A stretch of 34,753 nucleotides of DNA from Oscillospiraceae bacterium (lineage in GTDB: Bacteria > Bacillota > Clostridia > WRLR01): NCBI GenBank assembly GCA_009777515.1, contig WRLR01000037.1, positions 1 through 34,753 on the forward strand. The letters run 5' to 3'. Numbering within the stretch: the stretch's first letter is position 1; the number at the start of each line of letters is the position of its first letter. The translations under genes were made by a program, and so were the position numbers. Positions 24,213-32,998 of this stretch are shown in pieces. Below the pieces are notes generated by a model. That model saw only the letters and a list, made by a program, of their open reading frames with translations, was not told the DNA's origin and made no database searches.

Positions 24213-25277
24213 TTACAATTTAATCGAGGCCACCAATAGCTGCAGCGCCGGTATGTCGCCAATTTGGCCGCTTTTAACAGCGACGTCCTGAATGTGGCAC
24301 TGTTCTATCGCCAGGGCGACGTCGCCCGCCGACACGCGCGCGCCCTGGCGCCAAAGTTTTTCCGCCCTATACGAGTGGAGGCCCATCAGCTTGGTGGCTT
24401 CGGAGAGCCTCGCGCCGCCATCGGCAAGCGCTTTGATCTGCAGGAGCAACACTAAATGGCCCGACAGGACCGACATTATTCGCATGGCCGGTTCGCGCTC
24501 GCGCAGCAACGCGTCAAGCTCGATCATCGCTTGTTTCCTGCGACCCGCCGCTATGTTGTCTAAAAGGTCGAAAATCTTGGCCCGCAACGGGATGTGGCAT
24601 ACTGCGGCGACGTCTTCAGCGGTTATGCCCCTCTTCCCGGACACATACATCAACAATTTGTCCAGCTCCGAACGCACTTCGGTCATAGAGTCGCCCGCAA
24701 CATCGATAAAAAGCCTTAAAGCGTCCCTCGTAAACTTCATGCCGCCCCGGCCGGCAATCGTCATTGCCCAGGATTCCAATTTAGACTGGGGCTGGAGGGC
24801 GAACTCTACAACAAGCCCTTTTTCCGCGATATGCTTGTACAGTGAAGTCCTTTTGTCGGCTGTCGGCTCCATAATCAAAAGGCATGTGCTCTTTGGCAAA
24901 TGATCGATTATGTAGCCGAGCGACATCTCCACTTGCTTTTGCGGCTCCTCACGCTTTTTCGCGCTGTCGCGCTTTTGGCCGCCGACGCGTTTTTGCGCGC
25001 CGTCGGCTGGGGCGGGCTTAAACAGCCCGCTGTCTTTTACGACCACTAGCCGCCTTTCGCCGAAGAAGGGGCTTGCGACGCATGCATTATATATGGCCCA
25101 TAGATCGGCCTTGCCGTCGAATAGATTGTATGAGACGTCTTTGGCGAACGGCTCTATAATAAGCCTTTCGACCTCCTTGGCATAATGGCCCGCCATATAT
25201 GCCTCCGGGCCGTAAAAAAGATACAGCCCACGCACAACGCCTTCAATCAATTCTTTTTTTAAAATGTTAAAGCTCAT
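24213..25277 (-). CDS. holA: DNA polymerase III delta subunit
   Basis: A 354-residue clamp-loader delta subunit, which opens the beta sliding clamp. It begins MSFNILKKELIEGVVRGLYLFYGPEAYMAGHY, followed by SPFFGERRLVVVKDSGLF, ITAEDVAAVC and the C-terminal collar helices. A Lys/Arg/Gln-rich insert of about 29 residues (88-116, QKRVGGQKRDSAKKREEPQK) follows KDSGLF, where other HolA proteins have a short loop. GGGAG lies 7 nt before ATG 25277. It follows comEC on the same strand, the usual Bacillota pairing. The ATP-binding residues of tau are not expected in delta. Confidence 0.93.
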   Translation of the reverse strand: MSFNILKKELIEGVVRGLYLFYGPEAYMAGHYAKEVERLIIEPFAKDVSYNLFDGKADLWAIYNACVASPFFGERRLVVVKDSGLFKPAPADGAQKRVGGQKRDSAKKREEPQKQVEMSLGYIIDHLPKSTCLLIMEPTADKRTSLYKHIAEKGLVVEFALQPQSKLESWAMTIAGRGGMKFTRDALRLFIDVAGDSMTEVRSELDKLLMYVSGKRGITAEDVAAVCHIPLRAKIFDLLDNIAAGRRKQAMIELDALLREREPAMRIMSVLSGHLVLLLQIKALADGGARLSEATKLMGLHSYRAEKLWRQGARVSAGDVALAIEQCHIQDVAVKSGQIGDIPALQLLVASIKL

Positions 25278-25385
25278 TTTGTCGCTCCCAGCCTAAGTAT
25301 GGCATATAATACGCACCTGTACAACTGCCATTTGGCTGCCGCCGTCTGCGCATTGCTACCGCTTCTTAGCGCCACGCAACCGCTG

Positions 25386-28097
25386 TTATTTGCCCCGTTC
25401 CCACGCATATTTGTTTTCTTCATCGTTGAAACTTTTGATTTCCATGCCCCCATCCGCGTCGCATGTGACGGTGACCATGCCGTCCCGGTCGGTGCGCATG
25501 AAGAGGGCGCCGGCGTCTAAATAGCGCCTCACCGTTTCCGGCGCCGGGTGGCCGTAATTATTCCTGCCCACCCCTGCGACCGCTGCAATGGGCATGACCT
25601 CCGCCAAAAACATCTCGCTGCTGGAATATTTCGAGCCGTGATGCGGCACGCTCATCAACTGGGCGGCAAGCCCGCCTGGCGGAGCCCTGTATACGATGCC
25701 CGCTTCCACAGCCGACCCGATGTCGGCGCAAAACAGCGCCTTCATGTCGCCAAACACTATGCGGGCCACCAGGCTGGTATCGTTTGACGACGCCATGCGG
25801 TTGACGGTATCGCCTTTGCCGCTCACAGGCGACAGAATCTCGACGACCGCGTGGTCGCCGAGAGCTATTTGGTCGCCCGCTGCGCAGTCGATTATCTGCG
25901 CACCTTTCGAAGAGGCGAGCGCGGCCAGCTCCTCGATATATGCGTCGCCGTGCTTCGATATCAATAGCCTATGAACGGGCATATGCTCCAAAACGCTCCA
26001 AAAGCCCTGTATGTGATCAAAATCCCCATGCGTCGCTATGGCAAGATCGACCGCGCCGACCCCGCGCCCGGTCAAGTACTCGTACATTCTAGTTTCGTCC
26101 CCCGCTTCCCTGCCCATGCGCCCCGCAATGCCACCGGCGTCTATTAATATATGGTACCGCCCGCCGATATTGACGTACGCAGCGTTTGAATTACCCACGT
26201 CCAGAAACACCACTTCCATTGTGTCAGCCGCCGCACCTGCGCTTTTGGCAAAAAGCAGGGCAAGGGCCAGCGCCAGCGCGGCGCACACCGCGCAAGCCGC
26301 AGCGGTATCCGCAGCGGCAGCCGCAGCCATATGCCTTTTACCGCTTCTGCGCCCAGCCGCCTCCGGCGCATGCCCCCCCATATCCCCCGCTCCATTCAAC
26401 CAACAACGCTTAAGCATAATAGCCAACAGAGCCAAAATTGCATAGTAAAAAGCGAATGCCACAGGGCCCAACGCACCTGCGCGGGCCCCCGCGTTGGGGA
26501 CGCGGGCCGCCGCTTGGGCCACGCGGCCGATTGACCAAAGAAAATTCGCATTTATATATGCCGGGAAGGTCGACAAAGGCATATATATCAAACCCGCGCA
26601 CCCCGTGACGATGCCTGTCGCCAGGGCGCCTGCGACAAGCGGCGCGCACAACAGGTTCGATATGACGGTAACCGTCGAGAAGCGGTGGAACAGGGCCGCC
26701 TGCACAGGGTAGCAGCCGACGCATACCGCTAGCGATATGCTGATGGATTCCGCAATGGCCCTCGGGATCTTTTTATATACCGGCGCCAACTGAAAATACT
26801 TGGAAAAGGCGAAGATTGACAGGGCCGAAGAAAAAGAGAGCAGGAAGCCTGCTCCAAACACCTGCATGGGGTTATACAGCATGAGGGCGATCGCCGCCAG
26901 CCCCAAAGCGCTGGGCCGATCAAACGGCCTGCCCGCAAGAACCGACGCATACGATAGCGCGTACGACAGGGCCGCCCTGACGACAGAGGCGGAAAAGCCG
27001 GCGACAAACGCAAAAACAACGATGCAGGCCATCGATATGGCCCCTGCGGCGCGCACACCGAGCCCCGCTCGTTTTGCGGCGGCATTTATAATTCTTGCCA
27101 ATATCATGATATGCAGGCCCGAAACCGCAGTCAGGTGGAGCAGGCCCGCCGTGATGAAGTCATCCCGGGTACGTTCGTCGAGGCGCTCGTTTATGCCGAG
27201 CAGCATCGCCGACATGAGCGCAGCCTCGTCGGGAGGCAGGGCCCGCGCGAACACTACGTCCACGAGCCCCCTGGCCGCAATGCCGGCGCCGATGGGGTGC
27301 GCGGGCAGGCCAAGAACCGTCGTTGGCGATTTTATAATCTCATATTCGTCGTCCACATAGATGGACGCGGCTACGCCGCTAGAATACATATGCCTCTGGT
27401 AGTCGAACAGATATTCATTTTGCTGCGGCGCTGGCTTTGACAGCCTGCCCCGAATGGAGAGAACCGTCCCATATACCAGGCCCGATGTCAGGCCTGGCTG
27501 CAGCTCGTCCTCGACTGCCGGGGTGAAATACACATACAGCTTGTCCTGGGCCCGCATGCCGCGCGGCAGCAGCAAGCCCGGTTGGGACAGCGCCGCCGCA
27601 TCTCCGGCCAGGCGGGGGCCGTCCCCTTCAGCCGCGCCCGCGCCCGCGCCCGCGTCCGCAACTTCCGCGCCTGCATCTTCCGCACTCGCCCCGCCGCCCA
27701 AAGCAGGCCCTCTGCCGATGCTGAGCGGCGCCGCCAGATAGCGGAGCCTACCGCCCGACGACAGCGTGCCGGAGGACTTAATGACGACATCCGATTCGAC
27801 AATGGCTCCGTCATACTCAGCGAATCTTGCCATTCGCCCCTTCCATACCGCCACGCAGTCCCGGTACGCAGCCGCCGGCAGTGACGCCGCGACAGCCGCC
27901 AGCAGAATGATTTCCGCCGCATAGCGGCGCCCCCCGCTGCCGCCCCGGTATTTTACCAAATGAAATATGCAATAGAACGCGCAGAGCGCGGGCGCCAGAA
28001 CAAGCACCGCATAGGTCAGATACCATGGCCTCAGCCCTGCCGAAAACGCGCCGGCAAACATTGCGGCGGCAAAAATAAACAGCGGGCGCTTTTCCAT
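25386..28097 (-). CDS. comEC: ComEC/Rec2-family DNA uptake channel
   Basis: A 903-residue membrane protein that moves single-stranded DNA into the cell during transformation. Order: N-terminal membrane helices and DUF4131/OB-like domain, then the Competence domain with LLGINERLDERTRDDFITAGLLHLTAVSGLHI, many membrane helices, and a C-terminal metallo-beta-lactamase-like domain (from about 632) with THGDFDH and PHHGSKYSSSE. The usual DVGQGD motif reads DVGNSN, so nuclease activity may be altered. An Ala/Gly/Asp-rich insert (about 129-162) interrupts the N-terminal domain. AAAGG lies 6 nt before ATG 28097. comEA is not in the window, so competence itself cannot be judged. Confidence 0.93.
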   Translation of the reverse strand: MEKRPLFIFAAAMFAGAFSAGLRPWYLTYAVLVLAPALCAFYCIFHLVKYRGGSGGRRYAAEIILLAAVAASLPAAAYRDCVAVWKGRMARFAEYDGAIVESDVVIKSSGTLSSGGRLRYLAAPLSIGRGPALGGGASAEDAGAEVADAGAGAGAAEGDGPRLAGDAAALSQPGLLLPRGMRAQDKLYVYFTPAVEDELQPGLTSGLVYGTVLSIRGRLSKPAPQQNEYLFDYQRHMYSSGVAASIYVDDEYEIIKSPTTVLGLPAHPIGAGIAARGLVDVVFARALPPDEAALMSAMLLGINERLDERTRDDFITAGLLHLTAVSGLHIMILARIINAAAKRAGLGVRAAGAISMACIVVFAFVAGFSASVVRAALSYALSYASVLAGRPFDRPSALGLAAIALMLYNPMQVFGAGFLLSFSSALSIFAFSKYFQLAPVYKKIPRAIAESISISLAVCVGCYPVQAALFHRFSTVTVISNLLCAPLVAGALATGIVTGCAGLIYMPLSTFPAYINANFLWSIGRVAQAAARVPNAGARAGALGPVAFAFYYAILALLAIMLKRCWLNGAGDMGGHAPEAAGRRSGKRHMAAAAAADTAAACAVCAALALALALLFAKSAGAAADTMEVVFLDVGNSNAAYVNIGGRYHILIDAGGIAGRMGREAGDETRMYEYLTGRGVGAVDLAIATHGDFDHIQGFWSVLEHMPVHRLLISKHGDAYIEELAALASSKGAQIIDCAAGDQIALGDHAVVEILSPVSGKGDTVNRMASSNDTSLVARIVFGDMKALFCADIGSAVEAGIVYRAPPGGLAAQLMSVPHHGSKYSSSEMFLAEVMPIAAVAGVGRNNYGHPAPETVRRYLDAGALFMRTDRDGMVTVTCDADGGMEIKSFNDEENKYAWERGK

Positions 28098-28128
28098 ATA
28101 TCGCCTTTCATTGTATATTGATAACCTA

Positions 28129-28157
28129 ATTATACCATTAATTGTATTTTATGGCAA
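28129..28157 (-). promoter_or_regulatory. comEC-holA promoter
   Basis: Minus strand TTGCCA (28152-28157), 17 bp, TATAAT (28129-28134), with the extended -10 TGG directly before it. Confidence 0.7.
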
Positions 28158-28225
28158 TCAATAACGGCAGGCGATATAAAATAATTATCGAAAATAAAAC
28201 TAAAAAATGTAAAAACAAAAAAAAG

Positions 28226-28260
28226 AGAACAAAAACAAACGGCGCGATGGGTATCGCGCC
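28226..28260 (-). terminator. Rho-independent terminator of the NlpC/P60 gene
   Basis: Minus strand: perfect 8-bp stem GGCGCGAT/ATCGCGCC with ACCC loop (28241-28260), followed by GTTTGTTTTTG. It separates this gene from comEC. Confidence 0.88.
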
Positions 28261-28308
28261 GCGAATATATAGCGATGGAGCATGGTGCAATTGAGCATAG
28301 CGCGCCGC

Positions 28309-29589
28309 TTACGGCACGTTCTGCAGATAGCGCCTTGCGCTGACATAGCGTTTCGCATACGAGCCCGAGTTTAAATTGCTGATGGTGACGCCTTTGCCCC
28401 CGCCGCCTGACGACGAGTGGATGAAGTTGCCGCTGCCAATATATATGCCGACGTGGTTAATCGTCCTGTTGGTGGCGCTTTTAGCAAAGAAAACAAGGTC
28501 GCCGACGCGCAGGTTCTCTTTTTTGACCGCTGTGCCGCTCTGCGCCTGATCGCGCGAGACGCGCGGTATGCTGGCGCCAAAATGGCGCATGACATATTGG
28601 GTGTAGCCGGAACAGTCGAAGCCTTGAGTCGTGGTCCCGCCCCATTTATAGCGTATGCCGATGAACTGCTTGGCGTACGCGACCAGCTTCGAACCGGAGG
28701 ACGAAGAGCCGCCGCCGGACGACGCCGACGATGAGGACGACGACGAGCTGGAAGACGAGCTTGACGAGCTGCCCGAACCCGAGCTTGAATTACTTCTGGA
28801 TATTACAGTCTGGCCCGAATTGTTGGACGAACTTGCGACCGGCACTTGCGGCGCCACGATTTCCTTTAGGAACATTTTGTTAATGTAGCCCAGGGCGCCG
28901 TCCGCTGTCCTGACGCGGCGCCATTCGCCAAGGTTGTCAATGACCGTCACGACGTCGTCGTTAGACAGGCTGGCCACTATTTCGGAGTCCAAATCGGGCT
29001 TGGAACGGAAATTGACGTTATTGCCCTTTATCGCCATTTTTGTGGTGGACCTGACAGGCTCCCGGACATTCGCTATGGTGTCCTGCACCCTCACGTCCTC
29101 GCCATCCAAGTAGCCCCTGCTGATGACGCCCGTAATTATAGCGTATTGGTCGTTGACCCATCCCGACTCGCCGTTTTCCAATTTTATCTTGAACCAATCG
29201 TTGAAGCGACCAACGACAATGAAACGATCGAACTTGTTTATGCTGGCTATGACGGAAGCGTCGGTGCTGGGGCTTTTCCTGACGTTGACGCTATCGCCTG
29301 TCGCCTGGACAACGTCGAAATCCACTTTGACGTATTCTGCGACAACCCATCCCGTAGCGCCGTCGCCGTATGATATCTGGTACCAGTCGCCTTTAGTGTC
29401 CGTAACCCTGACGTCAGTGCCTTGTGTCAGCCTTCCCGCAACCTGCGCGTCTTTATCCGGCGATACTCGGACGTTAAGCAGCTCCGCTACAACGATGCCG
29501 CGGCCCTCCGCAAAAGGGGCGCAGACCGATGACATAAGTATCAAGGCCGCCAAGACAACCGCTGTTAGGACCTTTTGCGGTTTTTTCAC
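28309..29589 (-). CDS. Secreted SH3-domain NlpC/P60 cell-wall hydrolase
   Basis: A 426-residue exported peptidase, probably a D,L-endopeptidase cutting peptidoglycan stems. Signal peptide residues 1-28 (LTAVVLAALILMSSVCAPFAEG); three bacterial SH3 domains (about 32-90, 93-150, 185-245, each with NVRxSP or NFRSKP); a poly-Ser linker (about 255-300); then the NlpC/P60 domain with catalytic Cys in DCSGYTQYV, His in NHVGIYIG and the third polar residue in FIHSSS. GTG start at 29589 with GGGAGG 7 nt upstream. A consensus promoter and strong terminator make it monocistronic. Ser-rich linkers are common in this family, so that stretch alone is not odd. Confidence 0.94.
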   Translation of the reverse strand: MKKPQKVLTAVVLAALILMSSVCAPFAEGRGIVVAELLNVRVSPDKDAQVAGRLTQGTDVRVTDTKGDWYQISYGDGATGWVVAEYVKVDFDVVQATGDSVNVRKSPSTDASVIASINKFDRFIVVGRFNDWFKIKLENGESGWVNDQYAIITGVISRGYLDGEDVRVQDTIANVREPVRSTTKMAIKGNNVNFRSKPDLDSEIVASLSNDDVVTVIDNLGEWRRVRTADGALGYINKMFLKEIVAPQVPVASSSNNSGQTVISRSNSSSGSGSSSSSSSSSSSSSSSASSGGGSSSSGSKLVAYAKQFIGIRYKWGGTTTQGFDCSGYTQYVMRHFGASIPRVSRDQAQSGTAVKKENLRVGDLVFFAKSATNRTINHVGIYIGSGNFIHSSSGGGGKGVTISNLNSGSYAKRYVSARRYLQNVP

Positions 29590-29668
29590 TGATTGGCCTC
29601 CCGTAATTTAGTCGTTTTATCTAAATGCTCAATGTATAGGATAGCAAACACCTCTTGTAATCCCGACC

Positions 29669-29697
29669 ATTATACATAATAATTTTTGTTGTGTCAA
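29669..29697 (-). promoter_or_regulatory. Consensus sigma-A promoter of the NlpC/P60 gene
   Basis: Minus strand TTGACA (29692-29697), 17 bp, TATAAT (29669-29674): a perfect match in both boxes, giving a leader of about 70 nt. Confidence 0.85.
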
Positions 29698-29777
29698 ACA
29701 ATGACAAAATTTTACAAAATAATTTTATCGGACCAATGCGACAGCGTTTTAATCCGTCCCGCCGTCGCCCCACTTGC

Positions 29778-31499
29778 TTAACGGACCAAAATAGGTATAT
29801 CCTCCCCGCGCCCGAAAACCATGTCCATAGGCTCTATGCGGTCGATCCGGACGGACAAATCGCCAAAATCGGCTTCCGCGAGGACGCCCCCGCCGCGCCT
29901 GTCCGCGTCTAAATAATAAAATGTAAAGCCGTGGCGGAGGATATCGTTCTCCGAAGCGTGGTTCCAAAAACCGACGACAGCCCCGCTGCCGGAGCCCCCG
30001 CCGCTGGCGTACTCCATTCCGGCGTTGCTGACGGTGGTAACCGAGCGGGGCCTGACGTCGCCCTCGATTTTAAAACAGTAGCTCGACCCGACCGTGTCGT
30101 CCACGGCCAGCAGCAGAGCGTTTTCCAGCTCGTACAGCCCCCTCTCGCCGGTGAGCTTAATCTCGCCGTCTCGGCTAAAGAACGTCAGTGCGGCTGAACC
30201 CACCCCGCTGGGATCGTCCAGGCGGGACACATGCCCCCGCTTGGATATACAGTAGAGGTTCCCGTTGTATATCAACACGTCCGACTTGCCGTTGTCCATC
30301 ATCCCGAAACCTGTATCGCCCAATGTCAGCAGCGACTTCGAGCCGTTTTTGGCCCTGTCATAATAATTCAGGCCGTCGGGATACAGATAGGCGTGCACCT
30401 GCTCTATCAAACGGCTCTCGCGGCCCTCCGCGATGGCAAACCCGAAGTCCAGCAGCCGACCGCTGCCCCGGAACCTCTCCTCTGTCGTGGTCGCGCCCAT
30501 GACTATGGTGATGAAGCGCCCGGACCTGCGCTCCGCGTACGAGGCGAAGCAATAGCCCGCGTTGAACGTATAGCCCGTCTTTAGGCCCTTCACCCCTTCG
30601 ACTGCGTATACGCTGCCCGCAAGCATCCTGTTTGTCGAATTGATGACCACCTGATCCGGCGTGCCCTCTTTAATCGTCGTCCTTTGCATGGAAGAGAATT
30701 CCAAATATACGGGATAGTCGTTAATCAGCCTGAACGCGATGGTGGCCATGGAGCGGGCGGAGAGCCGCGTATCCTCGCGCGCGCCCGTCCCCTCCGGGTG
30801 CCGCCCGAACAGGTCCGCGTTATTCAGCCCCGAGCTGTTGACAAAAACCGTGTCGGCCAGGCCGAAGCTGCGCGCCTTTTCATTCATCATCCGCACAAAC
30901 GCGCCCTCGCTCCCGCCGCCGATGTGCTCCGCCAGGGCTATGGCGCCTGCGTTCGACGAGTTCAGCGCGGCGGCGTAAAAAAGCTCCTCTACCGTGTAGT
31001 TCGCCCCTGCGGGCAGGAGGAACGAGCTCAGCGAAGGCTGGCGCGAAATTAAATTGGAAAATTCGCTGATTGTGACCTGATCTGTCCAACTGAGCCGGTT
31101 TTCGGCGATGCGCTCGAGAACCAGGTAGAGCGTCATCAGCTTAGTCATGCTGGCCGGCACCAGTACCTGCGTGGAGTTGACCTCGTACAGGATCTCTCCC
31201 GAATCCGCGTCCACAAGGATGTATGCCTTCGCCTCGACGCCCGGCGCCGAAGCATAGACCGGCGCGGCGGAAAACTGGAAAATGATTGCGACCAGCAGGA
31301 TTATGGACATCACTTGGTAAACCGACTTGCGGGCCGAATTACGAGCCGACCTGCTGGCTGACTTGCGAGCCGGGCTTTGGGCTGACTTGCGAGCTGGACT
31401 TTGGGCCGACTTGTGAGCTGGGCTTTGGGCCGACTTGTGAGCCAGGCTTTGAGCTGGGCTGCTGTGCGATTGCTTCTTTTGTATATACGAACCGAACAT
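29778..31499 (-). CDS. dacA: D-alanyl-D-alanine carboxypeptidase (DacA/PBP5-type)
   Basis: A 573-residue penicillin-binding protein that trims the terminal D-Ala of peptidoglycan stems. Active-site motifs: SMTK (SxxK), SSN (SxN) and KTGYT. Start at ATG 31499 (MFGSYIQKK) with GGAGG 7 nt upstream; the frame runs open to 31538. The signal segment (VYQVMSIILLVAIIFQFSAAPVYASA, about 60-85) is preceded by about 59 cytoplasmic residues, mostly an 8-residue AHKSAQSP/ARKSAQSP repeat. That is far longer than a normal signal-peptide n-region. The C-terminal third holds repeated beta-rich segments of unclear type. Confidence 0.9.
   Translation of the reverse strand: MFGSYIQKKQSHSSPAQSLAHKSAQSPAHKSAQSPARKSAQSPARKSASRSARNSARKSVYQVMSIILLVAIIFQFSAAPVYASAPGVEAKAYILVDADSGEILYEVNSTQVLVPASMTKLMTLYLVLERIAENRLSWTDQVTISEFSNLISRQPSLSSFLLPAGANYTVEELFYAAALNSSNAGAIALAEHIGGGSEGAFVRMMNEKARSFGLADTVFVNSSGLNNADLFGRHPEGTGAREDTRLSARSMATIAFRLINDYPVYLEFSSMQRTTIKEGTPDQVVINSTNRMLAGSVYAVEGVKGLKTGYTFNAGYCFASYAERRSGRFITIVMGATTTEERFRGSGRLLDFGFAIAEGRESRLIEQVHAYLYPDGLNYYDRAKNGSKSLLTLGDTGFGMMDNGKSDVLIYNGNLYCISKRGHVSRLDDPSGVGSAALTFFSRDGEIKLTGERGLYELENALLLAVDDTVGSSYCFKIEGDVRPRSVTTVSNAGMEYASGGGSGSGAVVGFWNHASENDILRHGFTFYYLDADRRGGGVLAEADFGDLSVRIDRIEPMDMVFGRGEDIPILVR
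31323..31460 (-). repeat. 24-bp array in the dacA N-terminus
   Basis: About five 24-bp units (plus strand GACTTGCGAGCTGGGCTTTG type) encode AHKSAQSP-like octapeptides before the signal segment. The last units on the coding strand are degenerate (ARKSASRS, ARNSARKS). Confidence 0.9.
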
Positions 31500-31566
31500 C
31501 AACGAACCTCCGTTACCATATCGAACGGCGCATATCACACCATTATAATTAACATTCGTTATCCAA

Positions 31567-31594
31567 ATTATACCTTAAAGCCTGACCGTGACAA
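31567..31594 (-). promoter_or_regulatory. dacA promoter
   Basis: Minus strand TTGTCA (31589-31594), 16 bp, TATAAT (31567-31572), in the gap shared with the divergent oadB-like gene. Confidence 0.6.
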
Positions 31595-31616
31595 ATGGCC
31601 GACCATTAACTGACTC

Positions 31617-31645
31617 TATACATTTGTCGAAAACAACTATATAAT
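31617..31645 (+). promoter_or_regulatory. Possible promoter of the oadB-like gene
   Basis: TATACA (31617-31622), 17 bp, TATAAT (31640-31645). The -10 is perfect and the -35 matches in four of six positions. Confidence 0.45.
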
Positions 31646-31679
31646 AATGAATGTCAATTTTCAAGGGAAAGGATTATAT

Positions 31680-32990
31680 ATGTCTGATTTTTTGAGATCG
31701 ATCGCCGGCCTTTTGTCGGACTCCGGCTTTGCGGCTATCGACTACAAAACGATTATCATGCTGGTCGTTGCATGCGTCCTGTTGTATTTGGCTATAGTAC
31801 GCGAATATGAGCCTCTGCTCCTTTTACCGATAGCTTTTGGCATGTTCCTTGCCAACATCCCCCTGTCGGGCCTGGGCATCCTACCCAAAGACGCGACGTA
31901 TTTCGTGGCGTCCATTACCAATTTTTCGGACATATTGAAAATGACGGACCGCGACATGATTCTTGCCGAGTTGGCTAAATACGGACCGATACCTGAATCA
32001 CTGGCATATATTCAAACACAGGAACTACCAGTTCTGCTCCGATCGCTGAACTCCATATATAATGACAGCACGGGCATCATGTCTTATATATACAAAGGCA
32101 TAGAGTTTGGGATTTTCCCACCGCTGATATTCCTCGGCATAGGCGCCATGACGGACTTCGGCCCATTGATCGCGAACCCGAAGAGCCTGCTGCTCGGCGC
32201 GACGGCCCAGCTCGGTATCTTCCTGGCGCTGACAGGCGCCATGGCGATGGGCATGTACACCTGGCAGGAGGCGGCGTCCATCGGCATCATCGGCGGGGCT
32301 GACGGCCCGACGGCCATATACCTCACGTCCAAGCTCGCCCCGCACCTTCTGGGTTCCATCGCCATCGCGGCATATTCGTACATGGCGCTCGTGCCCATCA
32401 TCCAGCCGCCTATCATGAAGCTCCTGACCACCAAGAGCGAGCGTGAAATCGTCATGAAGCAGCTCCGCCCCGTTTCGAAAGTCGAAAAGGTCCTGTTCCC
32501 ACTGGTGTCCACCTTGTTGGTTTCGCTGCTGTTGCCAAGCGCCGCGCCGCTGGTCGGCATGCTGATGCTGGGGAACCTGTTAAAGGAAAGCGGCGTCGTC
32601 GAGCGTATCCACAAGACGGCGCAAAACGAGCTTATCAATATTGTAACCATATTCCTCGGCATCTCCGTCGGCGCCACCGCCAAATCGACTGTTTTCCTGA
32701 CGCCGAAAACGCTGGGCATCATCGCGCTCGGCCTCGTCGCTTTTTCGTTCGGGACGGCGGGGGGCGTACTGTTCGCAAAGCTCATGAACCTCTTTGTCAA
32801 GGATAAGGTCAATCCGCTCATCGGGTCGGCTGGCGTCTCGGCTGTGCCCATGGCCGCCCGCGTGTCGCAACGTGTCGGGCAAGAGGCCAACCCATCCAAC
32901 TATCTGCTGATGCATGCCATGGGCCCCAATGTGGCCGGCGTCATCGGGTCGGCTATCGCGGCAGGCATTTTGCTGAGCCTGTTCGGTTAA
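31680..32990 (+). CDS. Sodium-translocating decarboxylase beta subunit (OadB/GcdB-type)
   Basis: A 436-residue multi-pass membrane protein, the Na+-pumping part of oxaloacetate, methylmalonyl-CoA or glutaconyl-CoA decarboxylases. Diagnostic segments: GIFPPLIFLGIGAMTDFGPL, GGADGPTAIYLTSKLAP and the end HAMGPNVAGVIGSAIAAGILLSLFG. ATG 31680 chosen because AAAGGA lies 6 nt upstream; an upstream ATG at 31647 has no site. No alpha (carboxyltransferase), gamma or biotin-carrier gene is in the window, so the substrate cannot be named. Family length is normal and no repeat insert is present. Confidence 0.94.
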   Translation: MSDFLRSIAGLLSDSGFAAIDYKTIIMLVVACVLLYLAIVREYEPLLLLPIAFGMFLANIPLSGLGILPKDATYFVASITNFSDILKMTDRDMILAELAKYGPIPESLAYIQTQELPVLLRSLNSIYNDSTGIMSYIYKGIEFGIFPPLIFLGIGAMTDFGPLIANPKSLLLGATAQLGIFLALTGAMAMGMYTWQEAASIGIIGGADGPTAIYLTSKLAPHLLGSIAIAAYSYMALVPIIQPPIMKLLTTKSEREIVMKQLRPVSKVEKVLFPLVSTLLVSLLLPSAAPLVGMLMLGNLLKESGVVERIHKTAQNELINIVTIFLGISVGATAKSTVFLTPKTLGIIALGLVAFSFGTAGGVLFAKLMNLFVKDKVNPLIGSAGVSAVPMAARVSQRVGQEANPSNYLLMHAMGPNVAGVIGSAIAAGILLSLFG

Positions 32991-32998
32991 ATGGATTT

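Noticed and set aside
31680..32990. Complete oxaloacetate decarboxylase operon
   Set aside because: Only the beta subunit is present; no alpha, gamma or biotin carrier gene lies within the window.
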